A stretch of DNA of 64,000 nucleotides from positions 372,001 to 436,000 of the forward strand of contig NZ_RCZJ01000001.1 of NCBI RefSeq assembly GCF_006438845.1. Direction: 5' to 3'. Under the pieces are notes generated by a model, which was not told where the DNA came from, did no database searches, and saw nothing but the letters and a program-made list of their open reading frames with translations. Each line of letters opens with the position of its first letter. Within the stretch, counting starts at the first letter, position 1. The position numbers and the translations under genes are program-made. The stretch comes from Variovorax ginsengisoli. GTDB taxonomy: Bacteria > Pseudomonadota > Gammaproteobacteria > Burkholderiales > Burkholderiaceae_C. Of the stretch, positions 7,803 to 14,885 are shown in pieces.

Positions 7803-8144
7803 ATGTCTCAGGCCGCGCGCTTCTCGTATACCTCCCTTGCCACCATCTGGCCAACCCTAGGCCGCGACGACTGGACGGGCCTGACGACCTACGGATCGCC
7901 ACAGTCCTTCTTCTGCGACTACAGCGCAGAGTCCGTGCGCATGACCGATGCGAAGGGCGTGGAGTTCACCACCCGCCAGGTCATCCATACCGAGCGGGCC
8001 GACATCAAGCAGGGCGACATGGTCCTCATCGGCGAGTCCGCGCTGGCAAGCCCATTGGCGGCCGAGGCCTTCGAAGTGCGCGCCGTCACGCGCTTCGCTG
8101 ACACGTTCGACAACGTGGCCGACGATTTCAAGGTGATGACCTAG
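7803..8144 (+). CDS. Phage head-tail joining protein (likely)
   Basis: 113 residues from the ATG at 7803. A TTG at 7779 would add eight residues but has no ribosome site. A small inverted repeat (GGCGTA 7782-7787 / TACGCC 7795-7800) stands right before the ATG. The sequence (WTGLTTYGSPQSFFCDY, then TTRQVIHTERADIKQGDMV) is a small beta protein. It lies just before the gp10-like gene, where head-tail joining proteins are expected. Function inferred from order. Confidence 0.6.
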   Translation: MSQAARFSYTSLATIWPTLGRDDWTGLTTYGSPQSFFCDYSAESVRMTDAKGVEFTTRQVIHTERADIKQGDMVLIGESALASPLAAEAFEVRAVTRFADTFDNVADDFKVMT

Positions 8145-8148
8145 CGTC

Positions 8149-8158
8149 TCCCTAGCAT
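8149..8158 (+). promoter_or_regulatory. Recurrent phage element, copy 5 (TCCCTAGCAT)
   Basis: Exact core copy in the 21-base gap between the stop at 8144 and the ATG at 8166, followed by CCGAC. Too close to the ATG for a normal leader if it were a -10. Confidence 0.45.
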
Positions 8159-8165
8159 CCGACGC

Positions 8166-8516
8166 ATGGCCAAGCCTCGCGTCGTCAACAAGCTCCCGCA
8201 GTTCATTGCCTCAGCAGAGGTGAAGGCTGCGCGCGCGATGACCCAGGGCTTGATCCTTGGTGCCAGCGAAGCGAGCGTGCTGACCCCAATCGACACGTCG
8301 ACGCTGCTCAATTCGCAGTATCGGAATGTCGAAAAGGTCGGCTCAAAGGTGGTGGGCATCGTGGGCTACACCGCCGACTATGCAGCCGCTGTGCACGACC
8401 CCGACCACAAGCAGACCTTCCATCGCCCATCGGCTGTGAAAGAGTTCCTGAAGAAGGGATTCGAGGCCGCCGAGCCGAACATCCGCGCGGTCATTAAGGG
8501 AGCGATCAGAACATGA
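8166..8516 (+). CDS. HK97 gp10-like neck/tail-completion protein
   Basis: 116 residues. The pattern of Ala/Lys-rich N-terminal helix, then PIDTSTLLNSQY, GIVGYTADYAAAVHD and a C-terminal helix is that of the HK97 gp10 family of tail-completion proteins. It overlaps the next gene by ATGA. In intact phages this protein works with the tail terminator when head and tail are joined. Confidence 0.8.
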   Translation: MAKPRVVNKLPQFIASAEVKAARAMTQGLILGASEASVLTPIDTSTLLNSQYRNVEKVGSKVVGIVGYTADYAAAVHDPDHKQTFHRPSAVKEFLKKGFEAAEPNIRAVIKGAIRT

Positions 8517-8866
8517 CTGCGACCGATGCGCTGCGCGCCCTGATCACGCCTCTTCTGCCCGGCTGGAAGTTTCAATACGGGCGCTGGGTGGACGGCCCGA
8601 AGACTGATCGCTATGCCGTGCTCCGCCCGATGGGTGGATTGCCTGTCTCGCTCGTTCGCCGCCCACAGTTCACGCTGACGCTCATCGGCGCTGCATCCGA
8701 TGCAGCCGGTATTCCGGAGACCTTCGCGCACGCGGTCATCGAGGCGATGAATACAAGCGCGGGCGGCCTCGTGTTCATGGAGCCGGCAGAGCCGGTCTTC
8801 TGGGCAACCAACGACGGGCGACCCGTCGCTGAGCTTTCGATTTCAACCATCAGCAACAACATTTAA
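8513..8866 (+). CDS. Tail terminator-like protein
   Basis: 117 residues, coupled to the gp10-like gene by ATGA. Position between gp10-like and tail-tube genes and the alpha/beta pattern (ALRALITPLLPGWKFQYGRW, RRPQFTLTLIGAASDA) fit tail terminator proteins (lambda U-type role). It ends 10 bases before the truncated tail-tube gene. Intact, although no complete tail can be made from the genes here. Confidence 0.65.
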   Translation: MTATDALRALITPLLPGWKFQYGRWVDGPKTDRYAVLRPMGGLPVSLVRRPQFTLTLIGAASDAAGIPETFAHAVIEAMNTSAGGLVFMEPAEPVFWATNDGRPVAELSISTISNNI

Positions 8867-8876
8867 GGAGCCCGCC

Positions 8877-9107
8877 ATGGGTGCTTTTGTAGGGCGCGAC
8901 GTCGCCATTGAGTTTGCCATCGCCCTCGAGGATGCAGATCCTGCGGTCCTGGCTTTCAAGCCGCTGGGCATGATGCGCGGCAAGTCCATGAAGACCAGCT
9001 GGGACACCGTGGATACCACTCGAGTGCGCAAGGTTGTGAACGGCGGCACCTTCGGCCTCAAGGAAGTTGAGGAGATGTTGGTCAAGGTGCGGAGGGCGCT
9101 CGCGTGA
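8877..9107 (+). pseudogene. Tail-tube N-terminus fused to endolysin-like C-terminus
   Basis: 76 residues. Residues 1-48 read as the start of a tail-tube protein (MGAFVGRDVAIEFAIAL, then KPLGMMRGKSMKTSWDTVDTT). From about residue 49 (base ~9021) the text changes to RVRKVVNGGTFGLKEVEEML, which resembles the end of a phage muramidase or chitinase-type endolysin and sits right before the spanin gene, where an endolysin should end. An in-frame deletion has removed the rest of the tube protein, the tape measure, baseplate, fibres and most of the lysis gene. The product is unlikely to work. The endolysin call is inference. Confidence 0.7.
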
Positions 9108-9664
9108 TCACCGCGGCGCGCGCCGTGCTGGCGAACTGGAAGCTGATCGGCATCGCGGTGCTGCTCGGGCTGCTGGGCCTGCAAACCGTCCGCGTCGCTG
9201 ACGGCAAGGCCGACCTGGCCAACGAGCGCGCCACGCGCGCCGCTGAAACCAGCGAGCGCAACCGCATCGCCCTGCGCGAGTCGGAGCGCGTCGCTGGCCT
9301 TCAACTCAACCACGCTGCCCAGCAGCAGGAGATCTTCGATGTTTACGAAAGCCGACTCAAGACTTTGCAGGATCGCCGCAATGTTGATGCTGCTGATGCT
9401 CAGCGCGTGCGCCAGCAGCTCACCACCTTCGCCGCCCGTGATCGCGAAGCAGCCCGAACCGACCCCACTGCCTGCGAGCGTGTTGCGGATCGATCCGCAG
9501 TCCTCGCAGACGTGGCTGCAGAAGGTCGAGACCTACTTGCGGAAGGTCGACGAGTTGTCCAGAGCCGAGATGCCGAAGTGAGGCTCTTGTTGGGCATTTT
9601 GCGGAACGACCGCGTGTTAATGACCCCAACTTCGGTCCGTGAGCGCAACGGAGCTGAACCGTAG
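9104..9664 (+). CDS. Rz-like inner-membrane spanin (DUF2514 type)
   Basis: 186 residues from a GTG overlapping the stop of the fusion gene. Residues ~10-30 form one membrane anchor (LIGIAVLLGLLGLQTVRVA). A long Arg/Ala/Glu-rich helical periplasmic part follows, with possible coiled coil. A second gene (9339-9581) lies wholly inside it in another frame and encodes a small lipoprotein. This embedded Rz/Rz1 layout identifies a two-component spanin that links inner and outer membrane at the last step of lysis. Confidence 0.8.
   Translation: MITAARAVLANWKLIGIAVLLGLLGLQTVRVADGKADLANERATRAAETSERNRIALRESERVAGLQLNHAAQQQEIFDVYESRLKTLQDRRNVDAADAQRVRQQLTTFAARDREAARTDPTACERVADRSAVLADVAAEGRDLLAEGRRVVQSRDAEVRLLLGILRNDRVLMTPTSVRERNGAEP
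9339..9581 (+). CDS. Rz1-like outer-membrane spanin lipoprotein (embedded gene)
   Basis: 80 residues in the +1 frame inside the Rz-like gene. The N-terminus is a lipoprotein signal with lipobox LSAC (Cys24), followed by a Ser/Pro-rich linker (SSSPPSPPV) and a short C-terminal helix. Size, Pro content and nesting are those of Rz1 proteins, which pair with Rz. The ATG at 9339 gives a good signal peptide; a later ATG is possible. Confidence 0.8.
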   Translation: MFTKADSRLCRIAAMLMLLMLSACASSSPPSPPVIAKQPEPTPLPASVLRIDPQSSQTWLQKVETYLRKVDELSRAEMPK

Positions 9665-9727
9665 GGCGACCACGGGTGGTTATTTGTAAGCGAGGGTGTC
9701 ACACTTGCATGAGGAGCGAGCGACACT

Positions 9728-10678
9728 ATGAAACCAACCGAGCGAAGTATTTATTTTTATGACCTGCTGCCGAAAGCTGGGTCAGCGGAACTGGAAAATC
9801 CAAAGCCAATTTCAGTTGCAAAATTTCTCAAATTGATTGGTGAGATCGAAAAGAAAAATCGTAAGCAGTCAAGAGCTAATTCGGTGCGCACCTACGAAAT
9901 TAGCGATTGGAAAGAAGAGGGCAACCTTGTTGCCTTTCTCTTTCGCATGACAGACCGGAGTGTCGCTGATCCATACTTCAGCGATATCGAAAAGGACGAG
10001 AGGCGGAAGGCTGCGAAAGTTGAGCGCGAAGGACAAGAATCTTCATCCCATGTCGTGATACAGCTGCCCGAAAATCCGGTAGATCCCGCCATTATGCTGA
10101 TTGAGCGGACTTCTGGGATTACCATTCCAAGGGTGCTGATGGTTCTCAAGCTGCTTTTGAAGAAGGCGAAGATTAAGGAGCCTGAGCTTTTTAAGCAGCC
10201 ACCCCTTGATGGGGCAGTGGTGGACGGCAAGCCAGTGATGCACGATGTCAACTATTGGCTTGATGCGGAAGGGCATATTTCCGATCAGCTGGCTGAAGAT
10301 CTCAATAAAGGAAGTATTTCTGAAATTGAACTCATAACCAAAAGACATCGTGAAGAGCCATTCGATCAAGATGCGTATCTGGTGAATGAAGAGAGTATTG
10401 TCGTGCTCAAGGTTAATAAAAAGCACCAGGGCTACAAAGACAAATTTAAAAAAATCACCGGTCTTTTGGAGGAGCAGAAGGACTTTGAAAAGGCTCGAAT
10501 TAGATTTGTGACTGCTGGAGGCACAACAGGTAACATCGACTGGGACGAGGAAAACGGGATCTCAGAACAGTACTTGAAGAAGGAGCTGATCAAAAACATT
10601 CAGCCGCCAATGGAGTCTTCATACGAGGTTTTTCGGAAAGACCTGCTTATTAATATGAGGTTGCTTATAAAAATATGA
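9728..10678 (+). CDS. Soluble component of a two-gene membrane cassette (unknown)
   Basis: 316 residues, clearly AT-richer than the host genes, ribosome site GAGGAG about 11 bases before the ATG. No membrane segment. The N-terminus (RSIYFYDLLP) is followed by Lys/Glu-rich alpha/beta sequence; the middle has a helix-rich part (MVLKLLLKKAKIKEP) and the C-terminal third is very charged (KVNKKHQGYKDKFKK). It ends in ATGA overlap with a multi-pass membrane protein, so the two are made together. It lies just behind the spanins at the right end of the prophage, a common place for defence or exclusion genes. By size the pair recalls KwaB/KwaA of the Kiwa system, but gene order is reversed and I see no motif that proves it. 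Confidence 0.75.
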   Translation: MKPTERSIYFYDLLPKAGSAELENPKPISVAKFLKLIGEIEKKNRKQSRANSVRTYEISDWKEEGNLVAFLFRMTDRSVADPYFSDIEKDERRKAAKVEREGQESSSHVVIQLPENPVDPAIMLIERTSGITIPRVLMVLKLLLKKAKIKEPELFKQPPLDGAVVDGKPVMHDVNYWLDAEGHISDQLAEDLNKGSISEIELITKRHREEPFDQDAYLVNEESIVVLKVNKKHQGYKDKFKKITGLLEEQKDFEKARIRFVTAGGTTGNIDWDEENGISEQYLKKELIKNIQPPMESSYEVFRKDLLINMRLLIKI

Positions 10679-11247
10679 TCGAATTATTAATTCGCCCATT
10701 TTTCTATCTGAAGATTAAGCATCAATTTAAAGCAAAAGCAGACTTTGCATTGCCGGCAATGCTTACGCTTCTCACGCTGTGTGCAATATATGGCGCGGGA
10801 CGCGGCGGCGCCATTTCGGTGTGGAGTTCGGGTGGCCTCGCCGAAAGGATCCTCAGTTTCGTGCAGGGACTTCCAGGGTTCTATATTGCTGCGCTGGCTG
10901 CTATTGCGACTTTCAATAAGCTGGACATCGATAAAAAGATGCCCGCACCGGCGCCGAAGATTCAAATACAAGTTCGAGGAGTCGATCAATACATCGAGTT
11001 AACTCGGCGGCGATTTCTGTGTCTGATGTTTGCTTTTTTGACTGCGGAAAGCATATTGCTGGTGATAATTTCAATATTCGGGACGACTATGCACTCTTCA
11101 GTCGCTGCAATAGTTCCGCCTGGCGCGGTCTTGTATTTACACGTCGTATCCGCAGCTTTATTTTTCTTCCTCTTCTGGCAAATGGTCGTAATTACATTGT
11201 GGGGCCTTTATTATTTGGGCGACCGTTTGCACCAGGTGGATGTGTAG
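10675..11247 (+). CDS. Multi-pass membrane component of the two-gene cassette
   Basis: 190 residues, start overlapping the previous stop (ATGA). Four or five hydrophobic segments are visible: residues about 24-42, 65-83, 113-136 and a long one from 144 to 185 that may be two. A basic N-terminal stretch and a loop with ARG/LYS (ELTRRRFLC) lie between. AT-rich like its partner. A small multi-pass protein coupled to a soluble partner suggests a membrane effector or sensor, as in several anti-phage systems. No name can be given from sequence alone. Confidence 0.75.
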   Translation: MIELLIRPFFYLKIKHQFKAKADFALPAMLTLLTLCAIYGAGRGGAISVWSSGGLAERILSFVQGLPGFYIAALAAIATFNKLDIDKKMPAPAPKIQIQVRGVDQYIELTRRRFLCLMFAFLTAESILLVIISIFGTTMHSSVAAIVPPGAVLYLHVVSAALFFFLFWQMVVITLWGLYYLGDRLHQVDV

Positions 11248-11307
11248 AAGCATCTCTTCTTGCTCATTGACGAAGGCGATACTTCCGTGAAACGAGTCCA
11301 CTTTTTG

Positions 11308-11495
11308 CTACGCAGCCATTCGCGGTGCTAGAGCCTCCCCCGGATAGATGCGTAACGCAGGACCATCGAGTAGTCGGTCCAACCCATGATCTTGCAGATC
11401 TCGACATCGCTGTAGAGCCAGTGGCCGTCCTTGCCGAGGAGCTCGAACCACCTGCAGCACGTTTCGAGGCGCAGGTTGGGCTCCTTGAAGTCATG
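11308..11495 (-). pseudogene. Tyrosine integrase C-terminal remnant, frameshifted
   Basis: The minus strand carries the end of a phage integrase: an Arg-containing box (HDF...LRLETCCRWFEL), then SDVEICKIMGWTDYSMVLRYASIRG with the likely active-site Tyr in LRY. The original end is visible in the next frame (EALAPRMAA, stop at 11308-11310). One base is missing in a G run (plus-strand C run 11337-11341), so the present frame stops early at 11328. The first ~300 residues are gone, replaced by the SRAP gene. The prophage therefore probably cannot excise by itself. Confidence 0.65.
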
Positions 11496-11559
11496 CACCT
11501 TGCTGCCATGATGCCGACCGCGGCCGCCACCGAGTGGCTGAAGCCGGTAGGATTCGGCG

Positions 11560-12252
11560 ATGTGCAATCGGTACGTCAGCCCTAAAGAGGCAGATGTCGA
11601 GCGCTACTGGGGTCTGACGGCGCGCGACCAGCGCCCGAAGCTCTGGGAAGGCCTGCTGACGGTGTTCCCGCGCGCGCCGGGCCCGTTCATCCGCCGCCGG
11701 CGCGACGCCGCGGGCTACGAGCGCGAACTTGTCGTCGGGCAGTGGGGCCTGATCCCCTGGTTCGCGAAGGAGCCGAATCTCAAGTCTCCGACGAACAACG
11801 CCCGCAGCGAGGAACTGGAGCAGAAGGCCAGCTACAAGGACCCATGGAAGCGCGGCCAGCGCTGCATCATCCCGGCCGCCAGCTTCGACGAGCCGAACTG
11901 GGAGAGCGGGAAGAACGTGTGGTGGACTTTCCGCCGCGCCGACAGCGCGCCGTGGGGCTTGGCCGGTCTGTGGAACACCTGGACAGACAAGGCGTCAGGC
12001 GAGGTGCACGAGAGCTACACGATGCTCACCGTGAACGCGGATGCACATCCGCTGATGAGTCGCATGCACAAGCCAGACCCGAAGCTGCCGCCGCACGACC
12101 AGGACAAACGCAGTGTGATACCGCTCGAGGCGGGCGACTTCGTTCAGTGGCTGGAGGGAACAGTCGAACAGGCGAGGGCGCTGATGCGCGTACCCGATCT
12201 GGACATCTTCGATGCGGGGCCGGTCGAGCCAGATCAGCGAACCCTGGTCTGA
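11560..12252 (+). CDS. SRAP-domain protein (YedK/HMCES type)
   Basis: 230 residues. SRAP proteins form a thiazolidine crosslink between their Cys2 and abasic sites in single-stranded DNA, shielding them. The required residues are present: Met-Cys2 (MCNRY), Asn in TNNARSE (79-82), Glu111 in PAASFDEP and His170 in SRMHKP. The ATG at 11560 is certain because Cys2 must follow it. It starts inside the region of the broken integrase, so it is either a late arrival or the survivor of a rearrangement. SRAP genes are frequent in phages of this group, which suggests a role in phage DNA protection; a host function is also possible. Confidence 0.9.
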   Translation: MCNRYVSPKEADVERYWGLTARDQRPKLWEGLLTVFPRAPGPFIRRRRDAAGYERELVVGQWGLIPWFAKEPNLKSPTNNARSEELEQKASYKDPWKRGQRCIIPAASFDEPNWESGKNVWWTFRRADSAPWGLAGLWNTWTDKASGEVHESYTMLTVNADAHPLMSRMHKPDPKLPPHDQDKRSVIPLEAGDFVQWLEGTVEQARALMRVPDLDIFDAGPVEPDQRTLV

Positions 12253-12257
12253 GCGGG

Positions 12258-12467
12258 TCAGTGATAGATCGGTAGCGGCTCACCGTCGTATGGCCGCTCT
12301 TCAAGCCAGTGGCTTCCGGGGCCGTGCGCAATGTTCCAGCTCTGCACCAGTGCCATGAGGGAGCTGCGCATGTCGGCGCCATCCAGATACCAGAAGCCGC
12401 CATCGCGAAAGACGCCGCGCTCTTCATGCTCGAAGTCGGGGTGCCAGCAGATGCGGATCTTGAGCAT
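12258..12467 (-). CDS. Small hypothetical protein at prophage edge
   Basis: 69 residues from the ATG at 12467; a TTG at 12482 would add five. Convergent with the SRAP gene, 5 bases between stops. Rich in Trp, His and acidic residues (ICWHPDFEHEERGVF, DGGFWYLDGADMR). A perfect 8-bp inverted repeat (12492-12511) lies just upstream and may be its operator. No family recognised, but the even amino-acid pattern and the operator-like site favour a real gene. Confidence 0.55.
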   Translation of the reverse strand: MLKIRICWHPDFEHEERGVFRDGGFWYLDGADMRSSLMALVQSWNIAHGPGSHWLEERPYDGEPLPIYH

Positions 12468-12491
12468 TTCGCTGTGACGCAAAGTACTGGA

Positions 12492-12511
12492 TATTTGGCA
12501 ATCGCCAAATA
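12492..12511. promoter_or_regulatory. Perfect inverted repeat, possible operator
   Basis: Arms TATTTGGC and GCCAAATA around a 4-base centre. AT-rich and palindromic, 25-44 bases before the ATG of the small gene at 12258-12467 and 18 bases from the tRNA terminator. Looks like a repressor operator; a recombination core is the alternative. Confidence 0.45.
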
Positions 12512-12528
12512 AAGGGCCTGAAAGTGAA

Positions 12529-12559
12529 ATGCCCCGCTATCTTTTCAATAGCGGGGCAT
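12529..12559 (-). terminator. tRNA-Asn terminator
   Basis: 12-bp perfect stem (ATGCCCCGCTAT with ATAGCGGGGCAT), 7-base loop, followed on the minus strand by a T-rich stretch. It lies 22 bases past the tRNA 3' end. Confidence 0.8.
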
Positions 12560-12581
12560 CCAGTTGCCTTGCGGCTTGTAG

Positions 12582-12657
12582 TGGCTCCTCGACCTGGGCT
12601 CGAACCAGGGACCTACGGATTAACAGTCCGGCGCTCTACCAACTGAGCTATCGAGGA
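12582..12657 (-). tRNA. tRNA-Asn (anticodon GUU)
   Basis: Minus-strand cloverleaf, 76 bases with encoded CCA. Acceptor arms TCCTCGA / TCGAGGA, D-arm AGCTCAGTTGG, anticodon loop CTGTTAA, T-loop GGTTCGAGCC. The 3' end faces the prophage, so it is the likely integration target; the gene is intact. Confidence 0.95.
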
Positions 12658-12668
12658 ACAAGCCTCAG

Positions 12669-12698
12669 ATTATAGCGCGGTTTTTCGGCCGTTTTCAA
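12669..12698 (-). promoter_or_regulatory. tRNA-Asn promoter
   Basis: TTGAAA (12693-12698) and TATAAT (12669-12674) on the minus strand, 18 bases apart, with the -10 ending 12 bases before the mature tRNA 5' end. Confidence 0.75.
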
Positions 12699-12725
12699 CG
12701 GGCCGCTTCGTCGCGTTCGGCAAGT

Positions 12726-14885
12726 TCAAAGCGCAGCCGTCACCGCCAGGCGCAAGGTGCGTGGCGCACCTGGGAAGAGGTACACATGGCCGTACTGGTA
12801 AGGCGATTCCTTCCAATAGCGCTTGTCGGCAACGTTCTCCACGCCGAAGGTCCATTGCGTGGCGATGCCGCTGATCTTGGTGTCGTAGCGCAGCGCTGCA
12901 TCGAAGCGTGTCCATGCCGGCAAGGTGATCGAGCCATCCGGCAGGACATTGCGTCGGCCCTCGTGCGACAACTGCCCTTGCAGTTCAAGGCCGGGGACTG
13001 CGGCGATGCGGTAGGCGGCCTGCGCGCGAAGCACTTGCTGCGGAACGTTGGTCGGACGCTGGCCATTGACTGACCCTTCGGCGCTGCCATAGCGCTTTGC
13101 ATCGATCAGCGTCATGCCGGCTGCCACCCGCCACGGGCCACTGCGCCAGTCGCCGTTCAGCTCCAAGCCGCGATGCTTGGCTCCGCCATCGAAGCCGGCG
13201 GTACACGGCGCGGCCGGATTGCCGCAGGTGTCGATGTCGGTCACCGGCCGCGTGATGGCGAAGAGCGCTGCCTGCCAGTTCAGCGCGCCGGCGTTGCCTT
13301 TCAAGCCGACCTCGCGCTGGCGGGAGACAAGGCTTGGCAAGCCCTGGCCTGCATTGGCGTAGCCGAGGTTGTTCGGCACGACCTGCGACTCCACGCCTTC
13401 GCCCCAACTGGCATAGGCCATGAGTCCCGGCTGCAGCGCGTAGCTCACCGCGAGCCAGGGCGTGGTGATGCCGTCCTTGTAACCCGTGGGCTCCGAGCCA
13501 TCGGTGCGCACGCTGTCGCGGTCGAGCCGCGTGTGGCGTACGCCGAGCCAGGTGGTGAAGCGGTCGTTCCAGCGGATGGCGTCCTGCAGCGACAACTCGG
13601 TCGAGCGCTCGTCGCGGTTCGTGTTGGTGGTGGTCAGCGTGGGGTCGGCGGGCACGATGGCGGTACCCCACACGTTGCCGGTGCCCACGTAGTTGTAGGC
13701 CTGATCCTGAAAGCGGTTGCGCACGCGGGTGGCAAGCAGGCCCGCCGTCAGGTCGTGCCTGATGCCGCCGGTCATCACATTGCCCTTGAGGCTCAGGCTG
13801 CCGGCAGTTTGCGTGCGGCGCTCGTTTTCGCTGCGAAAGTCGTAGAAGTCGAAGCTGCCGTCCGAGCAGTAACGGTCGTAGTTGCCTTCGGCGCTACAGC
13901 CGAAAGCGTAGGCCAGACGGTCATCGCTCTTCAGGCGTTGCTGGCCGACCTGCGCGCTCCAGCGCCAGTCGGCGTTGATCGCCTGCGTGAAGCGCAACGT
14001 GCCGGTGAGCCCTTCGAACACCGAGGGCTGCGACCACGGCTGGTTGTTGAAGTTGATGCGCGGATCGACCGGCGCCGGCAGCGTGTTGCCCAGCAGGCTG
14101 AAACCGTTCTGGCTCGGCTGCGTCTTCTTGCTGTACTCGATCTCGGCCTCGAAGAGCGAGTCGCGCGTGACGCGCCAGTCCGCGGCCAAGGAGAACAGGT
14201 GGCGTTGGCCGTCGAGCGCGAAGGTGCGCGGCTTCAGGTCTTCCGCTGCGACATTGAGCCGGTAACCGAACTGGCGGTCTGCACCGAAACGCCCGCCGAG
14301 GTCGACCGCGCCCAGCACGCTGCCGCGCCCCGAGACTTCGGCGCGCACCTCGCGCAAGTCCTGCTCGGTCGGCCGCTTCACGACGTAGTTGACCAAGCCG
14401 CCCGGCGCACTGGTGCCGGCCTGGATGCCGCTGGTGCCGCGCAGGATCTCGACCCGCTCCTTGTTGTCGAGCGCGATGGCCGTCTCGGCGCTGATCGGCA
14501 GGCCTTCACGGCGGTAGTTGAAGCGGTTGTCGAGCACGAAGCCGCGCACCGTGAGGTAGTCCCAATAGCCGGCCGAGTTGTACGCGTCGGTCACCGAGGC
14601 ATCGAACTGCGTCAGGTCGGCAAGGCGCCGCGCACCGCTGGCCTGCAGCTGTCGGCTGTCGATCACCGTGGCGGACAGCGGCACGTCTTTCAGCGGCAGG
14701 TCTCCGAAGCCACTGACGTCGGCCTGAGGCGTGCTGCGCGCGTCGACGGTGATGGTTTGCAGGCTCGCCTCCTGGGCGTGGGCGGCCGCGGCGGCAAGGG
14801 TGAGCAGGGCCGATGCGACGGCCAACGAGAGAGGGGCAGGGCGAGGGGAATGCATGTGACTCGGCAAAAGGAAGGGAGAGGTCAT
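12726..14885 (-). CDS. TonB-dependent outer-membrane receptor, thiamine-operon linked
   Basis: 719 residues from the ATG at 14885, which overlaps the thiE stop (ATGA); an ATG at 14855 is an alternative. Signal peptide cleaved near AHAQ, then a TonB-box region, plug domain (LTVRGFVLDNRFNYRREG, VEILRGTSGIQAGTSAPGG) and 22-strand barrel ending in aromatic/Leu (RLAVTAAL). The sequence looks like the siderophore-receptor (TIGR01783) type. Coupling to thiE instead of to iron genes, and the lack of a visible Fur box, suggest the substrate may be a thiamine precursor or related compound. Substrate unproven. Confidence 0.85.
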   Translation of the reverse strand: MTSPFLLPSHMHSPRPAPLSLAVASALLTLAAAAAHAQEASLQTITVDARSTPQADVSGFGDLPLKDVPLSATVIDSRQLQASGARRLADLTQFDASVTDAYNSAGYWDYLTVRGFVLDNRFNYRREGLPISAETAIALDNKERVEILRGTSGIQAGTSAPGGLVNYVVKRPTEQDLREVRAEVSGRGSVLGAVDLGGRFGADRQFGYRLNVAAEDLKPRTFALDGQRHLFSLAADWRVTRDSLFEAEIEYSKKTQPSQNGFSLLGNTLPAPVDPRINFNNQPWSQPSVFEGLTGTLRFTQAINADWRWSAQVGQQRLKSDDRLAYAFGCSAEGNYDRYCSDGSFDFYDFRSENERRTQTAGSLSLKGNVMTGGIRHDLTAGLLATRVRNRFQDQAYNYVGTGNVWGTAIVPADPTLTTTNTNRDERSTELSLQDAIRWNDRFTTWLGVRHTRLDRDSVRTDGSEPTGYKDGITTPWLAVSYALQPGLMAYASWGEGVESQVVPNNLGYANAGQGLPSLVSRQREVGLKGNAGALNWQAALFAITRPVTDIDTCGNPAAPCTAGFDGGAKHRGLELNGDWRSGPWRVAAGMTLIDAKRYGSAEGSVNGQRPTNVPQQVLRAQAAYRIAAVPGLELQGQLSHEGRRNVLPDGSITLPAWTRFDAALRYDTKISGIATQWTFGVENVADKRYWKESPYQYGHVYLFPGAPRTLRLAVTAAL

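Noticed and set aside
9728..11247. Firm assignment as Kiwa (KwaA/KwaB)
   Set aside because: Only protein sizes and membrane topology agree; gene order is opposite and no diagnostic motif was recognised.
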